Source: Oscillospiraceae bacterium (lineage in GTDB: Bacteria > Bacillota > Clostridia > Oscillospirales > Acutalibacteraceae). From it: a stretch of DNA of 41,019 nt. Location of the stretch: the NCBI GenBank assembly GCA_031266365.1, contig JAISBE010000011.1, forward strand, positions 1 to 41,019, written 5' to 3'. Under the pieces are notes generated by a model. The model saw only the letters and a program-made list of their open reading frames with translations, did not search any database and was not told the DNA's origin. Positions 16,913 through 26,473 of this stretch are shown one piece after another; positions within the stretch are counted from its first letter, which is position 1; each line of letters opens with the position of its first letter. Position numbers and translations under genes: made by a program.

Positions 16913-18007
16913 TTGAAATTGGGAATTGTAGGATTGCCAAATGTTGGAAAAAGTACGCTTTTTAATGCGATAACAAATGCCGGAGCACAGTCCGCGAATT
17001 ATCCGTTTTGCACTATTGAGCCAAATGTTGGTATAGTTGCGGTACCCGATGAGCGCTTAAGTCAGCTTGCAAAAATATATCAGCCGGAAAAAATCACGCC
17101 GGCGGCTATTGAATTTTTGGACATTGCAGGACTTGTGCGAGGAGCATCTAAAGGCGAGGGATTGGGAAATAGATTTCTCGCTAATATCCGCGAAGTGGAC
17201 GCTATAGTGCATGTTGTGCGCTGTTTTGAAAATGACGATATAATACATGTTGAAGGTGCTGTGAACCCTGAAAGCGATATTGAAACTATAGAGCTTGAGC
17301 TTATTTTTTCGGATATAGAACTTTTAGAGCGAAAGATAGATAAAACTAAAAAGATGGTAAAATCTGATAAGAAATATCAAAGTTATTTAGAGCTCTGCAT
17401 TAAATTGAAAGACTTTTTAGAATCGGGTAAGCCCGCGCGGCTATTTAACTGCCTGAAAAGTGAAATTGATTTTTTAGACGAATTGACTTTGCTGACAAAT
17501 AAGCCTGTGATTTTTGCTGCAAATATCAGTGAGGAAGATTTTAAAAAAGACTTGGAAGAAAATGCTTATTTTCAAAAGGTAAAGCGACTGGCGAGCGAGA
17601 GAAACGCGCTTACAATCCCAATTTGCGCGGAGTTTGAATCGCAAATTTCTAGCCTAGAAGAGAATGATAAAAAGCTTTTCCTTAACGAAATTGGTTTAAG
17701 CGAAACAGGGCTTGATCGCTTGGTTGAGGCTTGCTATCGGCTCTTAGGGCTTATTTCATATCTCACGGCAGGAAAACCTGAAGTGCGCGCATGGACGATA
17801 AAAAAAGGCACTAAAGCTCCTCAAGCAGCTGGGAAGATCCACTCTGACTTTGAGCGCGGGTTTATACGCGCCCAGGTTATTTCTTTTGAAGAGCTTATTG
17901 AGTGCAAATCTTTGGCAGCGGCAAAAGAAAAAGGCCTTGTGAGATCAGAGGGCAAGGAATATGTTGTACAGGATGGAGATGTCATTTTATTCAAATTTAA
18001 TGTTTAA
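16913..18007 (+). CDS. ychF: Redox-regulated ATPase YchF (OLA1/Obg family)
   Basis: A 364-residue cytosolic P-loop NTPase that prefers ATP and binds ribosomes. The P-loop GLPNVGKST is at residues 7-15, [17 protein letters not shown] holds the G3 region, [11 protein letters not shown] replaces the NKxD motif as expected for this ATP-preferring family, and the C-terminal TGS domain ends [11 protein letters not shown]. The length is normal. The TTG start follows AAAGGAGG by 9 bases and lies directly after the upstream stop. A 2.5-kb repeat region begins right after the stop. Confidence 0.96.
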   Translation: MKLGIVGLPNVGKSTLFNAITNAGAQSANYPFCTIEPNVGIVAVPDERLSQLAKIYQPEKITPAAIEFLDIAGLVRGASKGEGLGNRFLANIREVDAIVHVVRCFENDDIIHVEGAVNPESDIETIELELIFSDIELLERKIDKTKKMVKSDKKYQSYLELCIKLKDFLESGKPARLFNCLKSEIDFLDELTLLTNKPVIFAANISEEDFKKDLEENAYFQKVKRLASERNALTIPICAEFESQISSLEENDKKLFLNEIGLSETGLDRLVEACYRLLGLISYLTAGKPEVRAWTIKKGTKAPQAAGKIHSDFERGFIRAQVISFEELIECKSLAAAKEKGLVRSEGKEYVVQDGDVILFKFNV

Positions 18008-18289
18008 TTTTTATAGAAATTTCAACCTCACCTGCCGTACCTCAAAACGACTTCATCTAAAAATTTGAACAAAAATCCTCGGCGAAGTTCGTGCAAGATT
18101 TTTTCCAAAAACTTGCCCTCCAGAGAGCAAAATTTCCCTCATTTTTCCCTATTAGTGAAGGGAGTAATTTGCGCCCAAAAAACTCAGCGCAAATTCAAAC
18201 TCAAATAAGCATATTTTAAAAAAGATTAAAAACAATCGCCCAAATGTTTCCACACACCGTTGGCGTGAAATCTCACAAAAAAGCCGCGG

Positions 18290-18410
18290 ATAAGGTCAAT
18301 CACCAGCAAACTTTTTGAAACCACACAGGTTTTGCGAAGGCACCTGGGATACCAACACCGTCGGCAAAAGTTATCGCACTAAGCGCCACAAGTTTCAGCT
18401 CTGCCCTGCA
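18290..18410. repeat. Block C, copy 1
   Basis: About 120 bp, nearly identical to 20218-20338. It contains CAATCACCAGCAAAC and CACCTGGGATACCAACACCG, is richer in G+C than its surroundings, and lies between blocks B and A in both places. Confidence 0.88.
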
Positions 18411-18634
18411 CCTAAAATTTAAACAAAAATCCCGAGAAAAGTTCGTGAAAGTTTTTCCAAAAACTTGCCCTCTAGAGAGCAAAATTTCCCTCATTTTCCC
18501 CTATTAGTGAAGGAGGAAATTCACACCTAAAAACTCAGCATAACCTCAAATGAGAGTATTCCAAAAAAGATTACAAACCAATCGCCCAAATATTTCCATG
18601 CGCACCGTTGGCGTGAAATCTCACAAAAAAGCCG

Positions 18635-19090
18635 CATTTACAACTTCACAGTATCTTAAAAAAATAAAAGGAAGTGCTAAAATGCAATTTTATAGAACAA
18701 TATTCAGTATAGTATTCTCAAAAAATGTTACTATAAACCAAAATTTTGCATATAATATAAGCTAAAATATGGCTAAACTATATAAAATAAACTCACAAAG
18801 AGGGCTCGTTTAAATGTACATTATGAAAATATCTTGGTTGAAAAAAGCTGCTTCAAATTGCTACAAAATCAAAAAAAGACTCTCTCCAAAGGCGAATATT
18901 GCACGATCTTCTACCGAAAGCAACCTCTTCCCGCCGCCCCTCAATGGCTGAACATCAAACCAAATTTTCTAAAATAAGTGTTGATATAAACCAAAGCTTG
19001 TCTATTAATATACCAAATAATATGTTTATATTGCACTAAATTAACCAAAGAAGAAAGGAATTCACACTTAAAACTTCAACCCCAATCGCC
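18635..19090. repeat. Block D, copy 1, with two promoter-like motifs
   Basis: About 450 bp. It begins with a small ORF at 18682-18765 (27 residues, MQFYRTIFSIVFSK...) preceded by GGAAGTGC. A promoter-like TTACTA-17-TATAAT at 18728-18756 lies within its 3' part, and TTGATA-17-ATTAAT is at 18981-19009. Both carry TATAAACCAAA after the -35. The same ribosome site, a related peptide and the same motif recur upstream of the exported-protein family at 39-41 kb. Confidence 0.8.
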
Positions 19091-19338
19091 GTACCCCAAA
19101 ACAACAGTACCTAAATTTTAAACAAAAATCCCGAGAAAAGTTCGTGCAAAGTTTTTTCCAAAAACTTGCCCTCTAAAGAGCAAAATTTCCCTCATTTTCC
19201 CCTATTAGTAAAGGGAGGATTTTACACCTAAAAAACTCGGCACAACCTCAACCCCAAACGAAAATATCTTAAAAAAGATTACAAACAAATTTCCAAATAT
19301 TTCCATGCACACCGTTGGCGTGAAATTGCGCAAAAGCC

Positions 19339-19800
19339 ACATTTACAACTTCACAGTATCTTAAAAAAAATAAAAGAAGGTGCTAAGATGCAATTTTATA
19401 GAACAATATTCAGTATAATGCTCTCAAAAAATGTTACTATAAACTAAAGTTTTGTATATAATATAAGCTAAAACATAACTAAACTATAAAATAAGCTCAC
19501 AAAGAAGGCTCGTTTAAATGTACATTGTGAAAATGTCTTGATTGGAAAAAAGCTGCTTCAAATTGTTGCAAAATTAAAAAAAGACTCTCTCTAAAGGCGA
19601 ATATTACACGACCTTCTGCCGAAAGCCAACCTCTTCCCGCCGCCCTTCAATGGCTGAACAACAAGCCAAATCCTCTCAAATAAATGTTGATATAAACCAA
19701 AGTTTGTCTATTAATATACCGAATAATACGTTCATATCGCACGAAATTAACCACAAAAGAGAGAAATTCACACTTAAAACCTCAACACAACCTCAGCCGC
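19339..19800. repeat. Block D, copy 2
   Basis: Nearly the same as 18635-19090. The small ORF starts at 19388 but ends early (MQFYRTIFSIMLSK...). The motifs recur as TTACTA-17-TATAAT (19434-19462) and TTGATA-17-ATTAAT (19687-19715). Together with the A and B blocks it forms the second half of a tandem duplication of about 705 bp. Confidence 0.8.
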
Positions 19801-20217
19801 CCCACCCCAAAGCGACATCATCTAAAAATTACACAAAAATCCCCAGTAAAGTTCGAGCAAGATTTTTTCCAAAAACTTGCCCTCTAGAGAGCAAAATTTC
19901 CCCCATTTTCCCCTATTAGTGAAGGGGAAAATTATCATCTAAAAGACTCAACCCCACCTGCCACACCTCAAAACGACATCACCTAAATTTTACATAAAAA
20001 TTCCCGGCGAAGTTCGTGCAAGATTTTTTCCAAAAACTTGCCCTCCAGAGAGCAAAATTTCCCTCATTTTCCCCTATTAGTGAAGGGGAAATTTATCACC
20101 CAAAAAACTCAGCACAACCTCAACCTCAAATAAGCATATTCCAACAAAGATTACAAACTATCGCCCCAATATTTCCCCGTGCACCGTTGGCGTGAAATCT
20201 CACAAAAAAAGCTGCGG

Positions 20218-20338
20218 ACAAGGTCAATCACCAGCAAACTTTTTGAAACCACACAGGTTTTGCGAAGGCACCTGGGATACCAACACCGTCGGCAAAAGTT
20301 ACCGCATTAAACGCCACAAGTTTCAGCTCTGCCCTGCA
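20218..20338. repeat. Block C, copy 2
   Basis: A near-identical copy of 18290-18410, in the same A-B-C-A context. Confidence 0.88.
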
Positions 20339-20501
20339 CTTAAATTTTGAACAAAAATCTCTTGCGAAGTTCGTGAAAGTTTTTGCAAAACCCTTGCCCT
20401 CTAGAGAGCAAAATTTCCCTCATTTTCCCCTATTAGTGAAGGGAGGAATTTACACCTAAAAAACTTAGCAAAATTTAATCCCAGACACCACATCACAATT
20501 C

Positions 20502-20537
20502 TCAAAAATATTTCGAATTAATCATTTTTGAAATATT
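20502..20537 (-). terminator. Terminator of rdgB and its run
   Basis: Eight-base arms AATATTTC/GAAATATT with a 15-base loop just past the rdgB stop; the minus strand continues with a T run. It marks the end of the housekeeping run and the edge of the repeat region. Confidence 0.6.
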
Positions 20538-20539
20538 AG

Positions 20540-21136
20540 CTAATTTTTATTAAAATTAGGAAAAACTTCTGCCAATTTGCTTAAAGCTTTGCCCCTGTGG
20601 GATATTTTGTCCTTTTCTTCACGCGGCAGTTCCGCAAAAGTTTTTCCGCTTTCGGTTATAAATATAGGGTCATAGCCGAAGCCACTTTTCCCTTTTGGCG
20701 ATAATGCTATTTTGCCGTAGCACTTTTCTGTTACGAAAATTTCTTGCCCATTTGGGTAAACAAGGCAAATAGCGCAGACAAAATGTGCCTGACGATTTGT
20801 TGAGTTTAATTCGTTTAACCGAGAAAGCAGTTTTTCTATTTTTTTCTGATCGCTCGCTCCTGGTCCAGCGTATCTTGCAGAGTATATTCCTGGTTCGCCA
20901 TTTAAAGCATCGACGATAAGGCCTGAGTCATCCGCTATTGCAGGAAAACCGCTCTTTTTCATGACAGCATGAGCTTTTATCCTTGCATTTTCTTCAAAGG
21001 TCTTTCCGGTTTCTTCTATATCATCAAGCGAAACTCCAATATCACGGGCTGTCAAAACTTTTACTCCCAAATTAGATAATATAGTTTGCATTTCACGCGA
21101 TTTTTCGTTATTGTTAGTGGCTAATATCAGTTTCAA
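20540..21136 (-). CDS. rdgB: XTP/dITP diphosphatase (non-canonical purine NTP pyrophosphatase)
   Basis: A 198-residue cytosolic enzyme that hydrolyses ITP, dITP and XTP to monophosphates, keeping deaminated purines out of DNA and RNA. The N-terminal LILATNNNEKSREM, FEENARIKAHA, IADDSGLIVDALNGEPGIYSARYAG and SGFGYDPIF blocks of the HAM1 family are all present. TTG start with AAAGGTAA upstream. It is the last gene of the minus-strand run and is followed by a terminator. Confidence 0.96.
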   Translation of the reverse strand: MKLILATNNNEKSREMQTILSNLGVKVLTARDIGVSLDDIEETGKTFEENARIKAHAVMKKSGFPAIADDSGLIVDALNGEPGIYSARYAGPGASDQKKIEKLLSRLNELNSTNRQAHFVCAICLVYPNGQEIFVTEKCYGKIALSPKGKSGFGYDPIFITESGKTFAELPREEKDKISHRGKALSKLAEVFPNFNKN

Positions 21137-21191
21137 TTTTTTATTACCTTTCTGCTGTGATAATTTTTCTCAATGAGCATAGAGGAAATTG

Positions 21192-21389
21192 CTATAAGAT
21201 ATCCAAAATGCGAAAGCGAGTTTTGCGTAAAGGTGAGCCACAATCACGGCAGCCAGAGGTATAAATGCAAAGATTTTGTGCGAGGCAATTTACGCAAACT
21301 GACGATAAAAACGCCATTTTACACGATAAGATATTTAGTCGCTTGTTTATAATCTTTTTTTGTAACACTCTCGAATTTTTTGTTTTCAT
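21192..21389 (-). CDS. Small Cys-rich protein overlapping the ftsY stop
   Basis: A 65-residue basic ORF whose ATG overlaps the ftsY TGA (ATGA), with GAGG just before it, suggesting translational coupling. The middle holds CVNC and, 11 residues on, CRDC, the spacing of a zinc ribbon, with two more Cys nearby. The rest is rich in Lys and Arg. I know no family for it. It sits between ftsY and rdgB and should be cotranscribed. It could be a real small zinc protein or a chance ORF. Confidence 0.4.
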   Translation of the reverse strand: MKTKNSRVLQKKIINKRLNILSCKMAFLSSVCVNCLAQNLCIYTSGCRDCGSPLRKTRFRILDIL

Positions 21390-22294
21390 TCCTCAAAGAT
21401 AGCATCGACAAACTGCTTTGCAGAAAAAGGCTGCAAATCATCAATTTGTTCTCCTAATCCGATAAACTTTACCGGTATTCCGAGCTCTTCTTTTATCGCC
21501 AGGACAACAGCACCTTTGGCAGTTCCATCCAATTTGGTCAAAATAATACCTGTAACTTCGGCGAAAGATAAAAATCCCTTTGCTTGGTTTATTGCGTTTT
21601 GACCAGTTGTTGCATCCAGAACCAACAAAACCTCTTTTGAAGCGTTGGGCAGCTCCCTTTTTATCACACGTTCAATTTTTCCTAGCTCGTTCATCAAATT
21701 TGTTTTATTGTGTAACCTACCCGCCGTATCGCATATCACTATGTCTTTATCACGAGATTTTGCTGCGCATATTGTATCGAATACAACTGCTGCCGGATCG
21801 GAACCTTGTTGATGTTTGACTATATCCACACCTGATCGTTCAGCCCAAATTTCGAGTTGATCTATAGCTGCAGCTCGAAAGGTATCAGCGGCACCTAAGA
21901 TGACATTTTTGCCGTCATTTTTTAATTTTGCGGCCAATTTGCCAATTGTGGTTGTTTTTCCAACCCCATTAACACCAATCACAAGTATGACTGAAGGCGG
22001 TGGCTCGATGTTTAAATTGCAGTCTCCTTCTAAAATTTCAATTAAGATATCTTTTAGCGCTTGTTTGACAGAATTGGGGTCTTTTATGCTTTCTTTTTTT
22101 ACTATTTTTCGAAGATCATCGCAAATTCGCTGAGATGCCAAAGCACCAACGTCACTTGTAATTAAGAGTTCTTCCAATTCCTCAAATAATTCTTCATCTA
22201 TTTTTGAAAATATTTTTATTGCTGAATTGATTTTATTGATAAAATTACTTTTCGTCTTTTTGAGGCCCTCTTTAATTTTATTGAAAAAACCCAT
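21386..22294 (-). CDS. ftsY: Signal recognition particle receptor FtsY
   Basis: A 302-residue GTPase that docks SRP-bound ribosomes at the membrane. The N-domain (residues 1-90) lacks the long acidic A-domain of E. coli. G-domain motifs are GVNGVGKTTTIGKLA (P-loop), DTFRAAA, DTAGR and TKLDGTAKGA; the last Gly of the usual TAKGG is Ala here. GAGG precedes the ATG. It follows rnc by 80 bases; smc, often found between rnc and ftsY in Firmicutes, is absent. Confidence 0.97.
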   Translation of the reverse strand: MGFFNKIKEGLKKTKSNFINKINSAIKIFSKIDEELFEELEELLITSDVGALASQRICDDLRKIVKKESIKDPNSVKQALKDILIEILEGDCNLNIEPPPSVILVIGVNGVGKTTTIGKLAAKLKNDGKNVILGAADTFRAAAIDQLEIWAERSGVDIVKHQQGSDPAAVVFDTICAAKSRDKDIVICDTAGRLHNKTNLMNELGKIERVIKRELPNASKEVLLVLDATTGQNAINQAKGFLSFAEVTGIILTKLDGTAKGAVVLAIKEELGIPVKFIGLGEQIDDLQPFSAKQFVDAIFEE

Positions 22295-22374
22295 TTTTTA
22301 CCTCACAATAATAAATTCAGCGGCGAAATTAATATATTTAGAAAAAGTGGAAAATGAAATAATCTTTTTATAAT

Positions 22375-23073
22375 TTATTTTAATTCATATCCCATCTGCT
22401 CTAATGCTGCCTTTGCAGCTTGTTGCTCCGCCTCTTTTTTGCTTTTGCCTTCGCCTTTGCCAATCGTTTGATTATTTAAGCACACTTTCATCCAGAATTT
22501 TTTGCTGTGATCTGGCCCTTCCTCCCCAATTAATATATAATCCAAACTACTTTCAGGGTTCCTTTGCACAATCTCCTGCAGCATGGATTTATAGTCGTTT
22601 AAATTTTTTATAGCTGAATTTGCTACCTCTGGCAATATAAACCGCAATATAAACTCCTGGGCTTTATCAAGACCGCCGTCCAGGTAAATTGCAGCGATCA
22701 TCGCTTCAAATGCATCGGCTAGTATGGAATGGCGTTCATTGCCTTTATTTTTTTTCTCCCCATAACTTAGCATCAAAAATTCGCCGATATGTACAGATTT
22801 TGCAAATTCATACAAAGTTTTTTCGCACACAAGATGAGCTCGCAACTTTGTTAAATCTCCTTCTGGCAATGCAGGGCAGTTTCTGAAAATGTGATCTGAC
22901 ACAACAATGCTGAGAACCGCGTCGCCCAAAAATTCCAGGCGTTCATTGCTTTGATATCTGCCTTTAGTTTCATTTGCATAAGAAGAGTGTGTCAGTGCGG
23001 TTTTAACGTATTTTCGGTTGTTGAATTCGTAATTTAAGTAGTTTTGTAATCTTTGGCAATCAACTTCGTTCAC
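22375..23073 (-). CDS. rnc: Ribonuclease III
   Basis: A 232-residue double-stranded-RNA endonuclease for rRNA and mRNA processing. The catalytic signature NERLEFLGDAVLSIV is at residues 43-57, the second acidic site ADAFEAMIAAIYLDGG near 117-132, and a C-terminal dsRNA-binding domain ends SKKEAEQQAAKAALEQM. GTG start with AGGAGG upstream. It follows plsX directly, without the acpP gene that often separates them. Confidence 0.97.
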   Translation of the reverse strand: MNEVDCQRLQNYLNYEFNNRKYVKTALTHSSYANETKGRYQSNERLEFLGDAVLSIVVSDHIFRNCPALPEGDLTKLRAHLVCEKTLYEFAKSVHIGEFLMLSYGEKKNKGNERHSILADAFEAMIAAIYLDGGLDKAQEFILRFILPEVANSAIKNLNDYKSMLQEIVQRNPESSLDYILIGEEGPDHSKKFWMKVCLNNQTIGKGEGKSKKEAEQQAAKAALEQMGYELK

Positions 23074-23177
23074 AATTTACCTCCTCTTTGTGTGTTTTTA
23101 AAGTATAGAGTAAAGATGAAGCAGATAAAGTTCAAACAAATAGCTATAGCACATTACTTTTTCCAAAAATGAAATAA

Positions 23178-24236
23178 TCAATCCCTAGGTTTCAACTCAG
23201 GTTTTTTACGCCCTTGTAAATCAGCATCAACAAGAGGTTCTTCATGGGATTTTGAAATTACTGCCGAAGAAATTTCATCAATAACGTGGGTTTCTACATA
23301 TGAAATTGTTAGCCTTATGGCGTTTTTAAAAGTTTTTGCCACAGCGCTTCCGTGTGCTTTAAAAACCGGTTTTGATATACCAATAATAGGGGCACCACCG
23401 TGCTCGTTGTAATCTAATTCTTTTCTTAGCGCTTTTATGTCTGAGAACATCATCAAAGCTGCTACTTTATTTTTTGTATTTTTAAAAAAGGTATTTTTTA
23501 TCTTGTTCATCAAAAATGAAGCTACACCTTCGTATAGTTTTAAAATTATATTGCCAGTGAAACCGTCTGTGACAACGACATCAGCGTCCCCTTCAGGAAT
23601 ATTCCTTGCTTCTATGTTGCCGATGAAATTGATAGAGGATTTTTTTAAGCGCTCGAAGGCTTCAATCTGGAATGGACCACCTTTATGTTCCTCCACACCG
23701 ACGTTTACAAGTGCAACTTTTGGATTTTGAACTTTCATCACCTTTTCCATATAAATTGAGCCCATAAAACCAAACTGCTGCAACATTTCCGGCCGACACT
23801 CAACATTAGCCCCGCCATCTATCAACATAAAACAGCCTTTGTTTGTTGGAATAACGGGGGCAAAAGCACATCTTTTTATTCCCTTAATTCGTTTTACTAT
23901 GAGCGTTGCTCCAACGTTTAACGCACCGCTATTTCCGGCTGAGATAAAAGCGTCGCCCTTACCTTCACGCAAAAGGCGTAAACCTTCTGCCATTGAGCTT
24001 TGGCTTTTGGATTTCATGATATCTTGCGGATCGTCGTCCATTGTTATTATGTCTTGTGTGTCAACAATTTCCATGCGATAAAGAATGATATTATTTTCGT
24101 TGGCTACTGTTTCAATTTTTTGTCTTGAACCAACCAAAATAATATGCACACCATATTCCGCAACAGCTTCAGCGCAGCCTTTTAATATTTCTAAAGGAGC
24201 ATTGTCTCCACCAAATGCATCAACTATGACTTTCAT
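23178..24236 (-). CDS. plsX: Phosphate acyltransferase PlsX
   Basis: A 352-residue enzyme converting acyl-ACP to acyl-phosphate, the donor for membrane phospholipid synthesis. VDAFGGDNAP at the N-terminus, FISAGNSGALNVGA, LIDGGANVECRPE and VVTDGFTGNIILK match the family. The ATG at 24236 has GAGGTG upstream; a TTG four codons earlier overlaps that ribosome site and is unlikely. It lies 86 bases after topA. Confidence 0.97.
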   Translation of the reverse strand: MKVIVDAFGGDNAPLEILKGCAEAVAEYGVHIILVGSRQKIETVANENNIILYRMEIVDTQDIITMDDDPQDIMKSKSQSSMAEGLRLLREGKGDAFISAGNSGALNVGATLIVKRIKGIKRCAFAPVIPTNKGCFMLIDGGANVECRPEMLQQFGFMGSIYMEKVMKVQNPKVALVNVGVEEHKGGPFQIEAFERLKKSSINFIGNIEARNIPEGDADVVVTDGFTGNIILKLYEGVASFLMNKIKNTFFKNTKNKVAALMMFSDIKALRKELDYNEHGGAPIIGISKPVFKAHGSAVAKTFKNAIRLTISYVETHVIDEISSAVISKSHEEPLVDADLQGRKKPELKPRD

Positions 24237-24322
24237 AGTACACCTCAATTATCCTATAATTTGACCAAATTATCCGTAAAATCATTTATCACTCTCTTTT
24301 CTAATTTTACTATAAATAAGTT

Positions 24323-26413
24323 TTAATCAACGTGAGAAGGCTTCACTTCCTTAAAATCGCAATTTTCTGTTATACAGTAAACTTTGCGCATTTTGCCCTT
24401 TTTCTGAAAAAGAGATTTGCCGCAACGGGGACATTGTTCTTTTATAGGTTCATCCCACGAAACAAAATCGCATTCAGGGTAACGGCTGCAACCATAAAAA
24501 ATTCTGCCTTTTTTGGATTTTTTTAAAACACATGTTCCTTCACATTTAGGACAATTTACATCGATTTCTATTAGGAATTTTTTCACATTTTTGCAATCAG
24601 GATAGCCAGGGCATGCAATGAATTTTCCATACTTGCCGTGTTTCACAACCATAGTGCGGCCACAAAGCTCGCAGATGATATCCGTTTGGTCTTCTTTTAA
24701 CGGGATTTTGATATCTTTCATCTCTTCTTTTGCTTGTTTTAAAGTTTTTTCAAAATCGCTGTAAAAATCATCCAGTATTTTTACCCATTCACACTTTCCC
24801 TTTTCGACAGTATCTAGTTCTGATTCCATTAAAGCTGTGAATTTGATGTTGACAATCTTAGGAAACCTCTCCTCCATCAAGCGCGTGATCACTTCGCCGA
24901 GCTCAGTGGGATGAAGCTGCTTTTTCTCACGAACAACGTATTCACGGCCAAGGATAGTTGTTATTGTGGCTGCGTAAGTTGACGGCCGCCCTATGCCGTT
25001 TTCTTCCAAAGCTTTGATTAATGTTGCTTCGCTGTATCTTGGTGGCGGTTCTGTGAAATGCTGATTTGGTATGAGCTCTTTAAGTTTTAGTGACATGCCT
25101 TCCTCAAGTGGCGGGAGCTCTTTAGCTTTTTCTTCTTTATTATCTTTCGATTCTTCGTAAAGTATAGTAAATCCATCGAAAAATACAACGTACCCAGAAG
25201 TCTTGAATATATAGTCATTTGCAAGTATATCAGCCTGTGTGGTTTTGTGAATGCAATTTGCCATTTGGCAGGCAGTAAACCTTTCCCAAATTAATTTATA
25301 AAGCTTGTATTGGTCAGTTGACAGCGAATTTTTGGTTTTATCTGGCACAAGCCCTGGCATTGTTGGGCGGATCGCTTCATGGCCGTCTTGTGCACTTGCT
25401 TTTGATTTGAAAATTCGTGTTTTTTCAGGAAGGTATTTTTCACCCCATCGGTTGACAATATATTCTTTCGCCTCGTTGATCGCATCATTCGAAAGCCTCA
25501 GAGAATCTGTTCTCATATATGTGATGAGACCGACCGCTCCAAGATTCTCGACTTCAACGCCTTCATAAAGTTCTTGAGCAATTTTCATGGTTTTTCTGGG
25601 CACAAATCCCAATTTCCTAGATGCTTCCTGCTGCAAAGTGGATGTGATGAACGGTGGGGCAGGAGAGCGTTTGCGGGTGCCTTTTTTTATCTTATCCACA
25701 ACATAAGGAGCTTCTTTAAGGTTTTTTAAAATTTCTTCCGCTTCCTGGCTATTGCTAACTTTGATTTTCTTTCCTTTATTTCCCCAAAATGATGCATCAA
25801 AAACTTTTCGGCTAGATTTTGGTGAAAATTTTGCATCTATAGTCCAATATTCTTGAGGTACAAAAGCACGAATTTCGTTTTCTCGATCTACTATAATCCT
25901 CACGGCAACGGATTGCACCCTGCCGGCAGAGAGGCCTTTTCTCACTTTTCCTGATAAAAACGGGCTTAATTTATATCCAACTAAACGATCGAGTATCCTT
26001 CTGGCTTGCTGGGCATTAACCAAATCAAGGTCGATGTTTCTGGGATTCGACATGCCAGTTTGTATGCCAGTTTTGGTGATTTCATTGAAAGTCACTCTGG
26101 TTTTAGCCTGTTCTGATAGGTTTAAAATATGCGCCAAATGCCATGAAATGGCCTCTCCCTCACGATCTGGGTCGGTGGCGAGGAAAATTGCTTTAGATTT
26201 ATTAGCTTGCTTTTTCAGCGCATCCACTATTTTTTCTTTATCTTTCATAATTTCATACTTAGGTTTGAAAGAATTTTTAATATCCACGCTCAACCGCTTT
26301 TGAGGTAAATCTCGTATGTGCCCCATTGAAGCGACTACTTCGTAATCTTTACCTAAATATTTTTTGATTGTTTTAGCCTTAGCGGGAGACTCCACTATCA
26401 CTAATTTTGACAT
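24323..26413 (-). CDS. topA: DNA topoisomerase I (type IA)
   Basis: A 696-residue enzyme relaxing negative supercoils. The N-terminal Toprim domain (KLVIVESPAKAKTIKKYLG; DPDREGEA), the active-site Tyr in GLITYMRTDSLRLS near residue 299, and three C-terminal four-Cys zinc fingers (starting CELC, CPKC and CPRC) are in the normal order and length for Firmicutes. AAAGGAG lies 9 bases before the ATG. It sits 60 bases after dprA, a common pairing. Confidence 0.98.
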   Translation of the reverse strand: MSKLVIVESPAKAKTIKKYLGKDYEVVASMGHIRDLPQKRLSVDIKNSFKPKYEIMKDKEKIVDALKKQANKSKAIFLATDPDREGEAISWHLAHILNLSEQAKTRVTFNEITKTGIQTGMSNPRNIDLDLVNAQQARRILDRLVGYKLSPFLSGKVRKGLSAGRVQSVAVRIIVDRENEIRAFVPQEYWTIDAKFSPKSSRKVFDASFWGNKGKKIKVSNSQEAEEILKNLKEAPYVVDKIKKGTRKRSPAPPFITSTLQQEASRKLGFVPRKTMKIAQELYEGVEVENLGAVGLITYMRTDSLRLSNDAINEAKEYIVNRWGEKYLPEKTRIFKSKASAQDGHEAIRPTMPGLVPDKTKNSLSTDQYKLYKLIWERFTACQMANCIHKTTQADILANDYIFKTSGYVVFFDGFTILYEESKDNKEEKAKELPPLEEGMSLKLKELIPNQHFTEPPPRYSEATLIKALEENGIGRPSTYAATITTILGREYVVREKKQLHPTELGEVITRLMEERFPKIVNIKFTALMESELDTVEKGKCEWVKILDDFYSDFEKTLKQAKEEMKDIKIPLKEDQTDIICELCGRTMVVKHGKYGKFIACPGYPDCKNVKKFLIEIDVNCPKCEGTCVLKKSKKGRIFYGCSRYPECDFVSWDEPIKEQCPRCGKSLFQKKGKMRKVYCITENCDFKEVKPSHVD

Positions 26414-26473
26414 TTTTTATCTCCTTTAATAGATGTTGGGAGCTTTTAAATGAGTTTTTGCATGGCTTAATTT

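Larger units (their letters stand above)
18010..20470. repeat. Mosaic repeat region of four blocks, gene-free
   Basis: About 2.5 kb made of reused blocks. Block A (about 110 bp; contains CCAAAAACTTGCCCTC, AGAGAGCAAAATTTCCC and CCTATTAGTGAAGGG) starts near 18057, 18411, 19111, 19821, 19982 and 20339. Block B (CACCGTTGGCGTGAAAT) lies near 18255, 18600, 19312 and 20180. Blocks C and D each occur twice. The order is A-B-C (about 355 bp), A-B-D (about 705), A-B-D (about 705), A (about 160), A-B-C (about 355), A, so the outer parts repeat each other around a central tandem duplication. Inside A, TTGCCCTC and GAGAGCAA form a small hairpin. No credible gene is present. Confidence 0.93.

Noticed and set aside
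18300..18494. 64-codon minus-strand ORF through blocks A and C
   Set aside because: No ribosome site, and the second A-B-C copy does not keep the same frame.
19650..19919. 89-codon ORF in the second D block
   Set aside because: It runs across the D/A block boundary and the equivalent frame in the first D block is broken, so it is not conserved between copies.
18010..20470. Insertion sequence or prophage remnant
   Set aside because: No transposase, integrase or terminal inverted repeats are visible; the blocks repeat directly rather than bounding an element.
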